DNA of 64,000 nt from contig NZ_RJZE01000004.1 in the NCBI RefSeq assembly GCF_003986935.1, positions 248,001 to 312,000 of the forward strand, written 5' to 3'. Made by a program: the position numbers and the translations under genes. The notes below the pieces were generated by a model, which had not been told where the DNA came from, did no database searches, and saw only the letters and a program-made list of their open reading frames with translations. The stretch comes from Paraburkholderia kururiensis JCM 10599 = LMG 19447. Its GTDB lineage: Bacteria > Pseudomonadota > Gammaproteobacteria > Burkholderiales > Burkholderiaceae. How positions within the stretch are numbered: position 1 is the stretch's first letter; each line of letters opens with the position of its first letter. This document shows positions 61,996 to 64,000 of the stretch, piece after piece.

Positions 61996-64000
61996 TCAAT
62001 GCGTCTTCCCGTCCATCGGGCCGCCCGCCGTATAGGTGTACGCATACGCGTAATCGTAGGTGCCGTAGCGGCCGCCGTGCTTGAGCGGCATCGCGTTCAT
62101 CACGCCGCCGATCACGCGCGCGTGGGCGCGCCGCAGCTTCTTGAGCGACTCCGCGATGTTGCGTTCCGTGTGCGCGCCGGCCCGCATCACGAGCACCGTC
62201 GATCCCGCGATGTTCGCCACGATCGCCGCATCGGCCACGGCGAGGAGCGGCGGGGTATCCACGATCACGAGGTCGAACTGCTGCTCGAAGCGCGAGAGGA
62301 TGTCGACGAAGCGCGCCGAGGTCAGGATCTCCGACGGGTTCGGCGGATAGGCGCCCGCCGCGATGAAGTGCAGCCCGTCCACGCCTGTGGCGCGCGCCGC
62401 TTCTTCGAGGTCCATCTGGCCCGTGAGCAGTTCCGTGAGGCCGCCGTTGGGCGAGCGGCCCAGGTACTGCGCGAGTCGCCCGCGCCGCAGGTCCGCGTCG
62501 ATCAACAGCACGCGTTTGCCGGATTCCGCGAGCAGCGCCGCGAGGTTCGCGCAGAGGAAGCTCTTGCCGTCCGAGGGCGCCGGGCTCGTCACCGCGACGA
62601 CGCGGTTCGGCGCATCGATGAGACCGAACTGGAGCGTCGCGCGCAGCCCGCGCAGGCCTTCCACCGAGGTATCGAACGGATGGGTCTTCACGAGCAGGGG
62701 ACGCAGCGCGGGCCGCGCCGCCGGCATCACCGTTTGCGTGCCGGTGGGCAGCGACACCTGCACGGGCGCAGTCGCGGCTCCCGCGGCGCCGGCCATGTGC
62801 GGCGGGCGAATCAGCCGCGCGAGGCCGGCCGGCAGCGCCGGCAGACCGTGCCGCGGCGTCGCGCCCCGAGGCTGTGCCGCACTTTTAGGCAACGCCGCCC
62901 GGCTCGAGCTCAGGGCGATGCGGTCGCTGCGCGCCTGTTCGAGCGACAGCGGAATCGCGCCGAAGATGGGCAGCTGATAGCGCCGCTCCACGAACTCGGG
63001 GTCGCTCACGCCCGTGAAGAAGGTGCGGCGGCAGTACGCGAACACGATGCCCGCAATCACGCCCAGCACGGTGCCCGCCGAGATGATGAGCGCCGCCTTC
63101 GGCCGCACGGGCGAGGAGGGCAGCAGCGCTTCATCGACGATATGCACGTTGCCGATCGTGCCCGCGCGCGAGATGGAAAGCTCCTGGATCTTGTTGAGCA
63201 GCGCCACGTAGATCTCTTCGGCCACCTTCGCGTCGCGTTGCAGCGACATGGCTTCACGCTCGGAGCCCGGCAGCGTCTTGAAGTGGTCTTCGAAGCGGGC
63301 CTTTTCGCGCGAGAGTGCTTCGAGTTGCGCATCGAGCGTGCGCACTTCCGGGCTGTCGTTCGTGAAGCGTTGCAGCAGCTGGGCCCGTGCAATGCGCAGC
63401 TCGGCGATGTGTTTCTCGTATTCGAGCCCGCCGGACAGATACATGCCCGCTTCCTGGGTCGGCTGGAACGAGCCTACGCGCTGCTGGTATCCCGAGAGCG
63501 CCGTTTCCGCGCGATGCACTTCGTCGCGTACGCGCGGCAGTTCGCTGTTGAGGAACGCGAGCATGCGGCTCGCTTCTTCCTGCGCGCGTTCGGTGCGCTC
63601 CTTCAGGTACGACGCGGCCACGGCGTTGGTGATCGCCGTGATGGCGTGCGGGTCGGTACCCATGTACGAAAGCTGCACCACGCCGGTTTCGCGGCCTTTT
63701 TCCATCACCTGGAGCCCCGAGGCGAGCCCGGCCACGGCATCGAGCTGGTTCGCGCGCGTCACGTAGAACTCCGTGCCGGGGCGCGCCACGAGCGTGCTCA
63801 CGAGAATGGAGATGCCGTTTTCCGTCGCGCGTTCGCCGGCTACGCCCGCAAGCAGCGCCTTTCCGTAGGGGTCGACCAACGTGTAGCGTCCGTCGCCGAG
63901 CGCGCGCAGCGTGAGTCGCACGCCTTCCAGCGACTTCGGCACCGTGATCGAATCCACGGCGAACTGCTCGCCGCCCCATGCGTAGGAATCCATGCCGAAC
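61996..64000 (-). CDS. Wzc/BceF-type polysaccharide tyrosine autokinase (3' part)
   Basis: At least 667 residues of a bacterial tyrosine kinase for exopolysaccharide chain-length control; the 5' end is beyond the window. The N-terminal Wzz-like periplasmic region and coiled coil (visible about 110-290) end in a transmembrane helix (AALIISAGTVLGVIAGIVFAY). The cytoplasmic BY-kinase has Walker A SPAPSDGKSFLCANLA, Walker A' VLLIDADLRRG and Walker B LVIVDTPP, and a C-terminal tyrosine cluster (YGTYDYAYAYTYT). It is inner-membrane bound and acts with the Wza/Wzx/Wzy machine, presumably of the same locus. Confidence 0.93.
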   Translation of the reverse strand, partial: FGMDSYAWGGEQFAVDSITVPKSLEGVRLTLRALGDGRYTLVDPYGKALLAGVAGERATENGISILVSTLVARPGTEFYVTRANQLDAVAGLASGLQVMEKGRETGVVQLSYMGTDPHAITAITNAVAASYLKERTERAQEEASRMLAFLNSELPRVRDEVHRAETALSGYQQRVGSFQPTQEAGMYLSGGLEYEKHIAELRIARAQLLQRFTNDSPEVRTLDAQLEALSREKARFEDHFKTLPGSEREAMSLQRDAKVAEEIYVALLNKIQELSISRAGTIGNVHIVDEALLPSSPVRPKAALIISAGTVLGVIAGIVFAYCRRTFFTGVSDPEFVERRYQLPIFGAIPLSLEQARSDRIALSSSRAALPKSAAQPRGATPRHGLPALPAGLARLIRPPHMAGAAGAATAPVQVSLPTGTQTVMPAARPALRPLLVKTHPFDTSVEGLRGLRATLQFGLIDAPNRVVAVTSPAPSDGKSFLCANLAALLAESGKRVLLIDADLRRGRLAQYLGRSPNGGLTELLTGQMDLEEAARATGVDGLHFIAAGAYPPNPSEILTSARFVDILSRFEQQFDLVIVDTPPLLAVADAAIVANIAGSTVLVMRAGAHTERNIAESLKKLRRAHARVIGGVMNAMPLKHGGRYGTYDYAYAYTYTAGGPMDGKTH

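Overview
The window is high-GC chromosomal DNA that looks like Burkholderia sensu lato (Paraburkholderia, Caballeronia or Burkholderia). The grounds are codon bias, a second long-tailed Hfq, a FabG4-type two-domain reductase in a beta-oxidation cluster, a Burkholderia-type porin, a DUF3613-containing Tad locus, and the order tRNA-Leu, rnr, rlmB, rpiA. No phage, transposase, integrase, CRISPR array or rRNA was seen.

Layout. (1) 78-5193, minus strand: two paralogous repetitive lipoproteins followed by a TpsB/FhaC-like outer-membrane transporter, with no recognisable TpsA partner. (2) 5998-19602, plus strand: a complete tad/flp pilus locus (flp, tadV, tadE, rcpC, rcpA, tadZ, tadA, tadB, tadC, tadD, a DUF3613 gene, tadG) ending in a sigma-54 enhancer-binding regulator, then a DUF2968 lipoprotein. 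(3) 20553-24913: small genes, an Hfq2-type RNA chaperone, an ECF sigma/anti-sigma pair led by a 46-residue lipoprotein, and a Gly/His-rich lipoprotein. (4) 25077-27172: a p-cresol methylhydroxylase/vanillyl-alcohol oxidase-like flavoprotein overlapping a small Tat-signal protein. (5) 27257-38074, minus strand: a fatty-acid beta-oxidation cluster (TetR regulator, FadE, FabG4, MaoC, thiolase, FadD, DUF1571) with a PsrA-like operator before the regulator. (6) 38470-42585: an MFS transporter, two small exported proteins and an OpgC-like membrane protein. (7) 43137-53391, minus strand: an eight-gene catabolic operon (porin, DapA-family lyase, Fe-dependent alcohol dehydrogenase, a fused four-carbon acid-sugar kinase/PdxA2 dehydrogenase, Na+/solute symporter, intracellular BNR-propeller protein, DeoR regulator, SDR). 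It lies between two identical tRNA-Leu(CAG) genes that share about 188 bp of near-identical DNA in direct orientation. (8) 54226-58375: rnr, rlmB, rpiA. (9) 58445-64000: two GT4 glycosyltransferases, a HigA-like HTH protein and the 3' part of a Wzc/BceF-type tyrosine autokinase, which together form an exopolysaccharide locus running off the window.

The best candidate for something undescribed is region 7. It is a self-contained uptake and catabolic pathway with a kinase-dehydrogenase fusion joined by a 9-bp-repeat linker, and its substrate cannot be read from the sequence. Region 1 (a TpsB transporter with repeat lipoproteins instead of a TpsA) and region 4 (flavoprotein plus Tat protein without a cytochrome subunit) come next.
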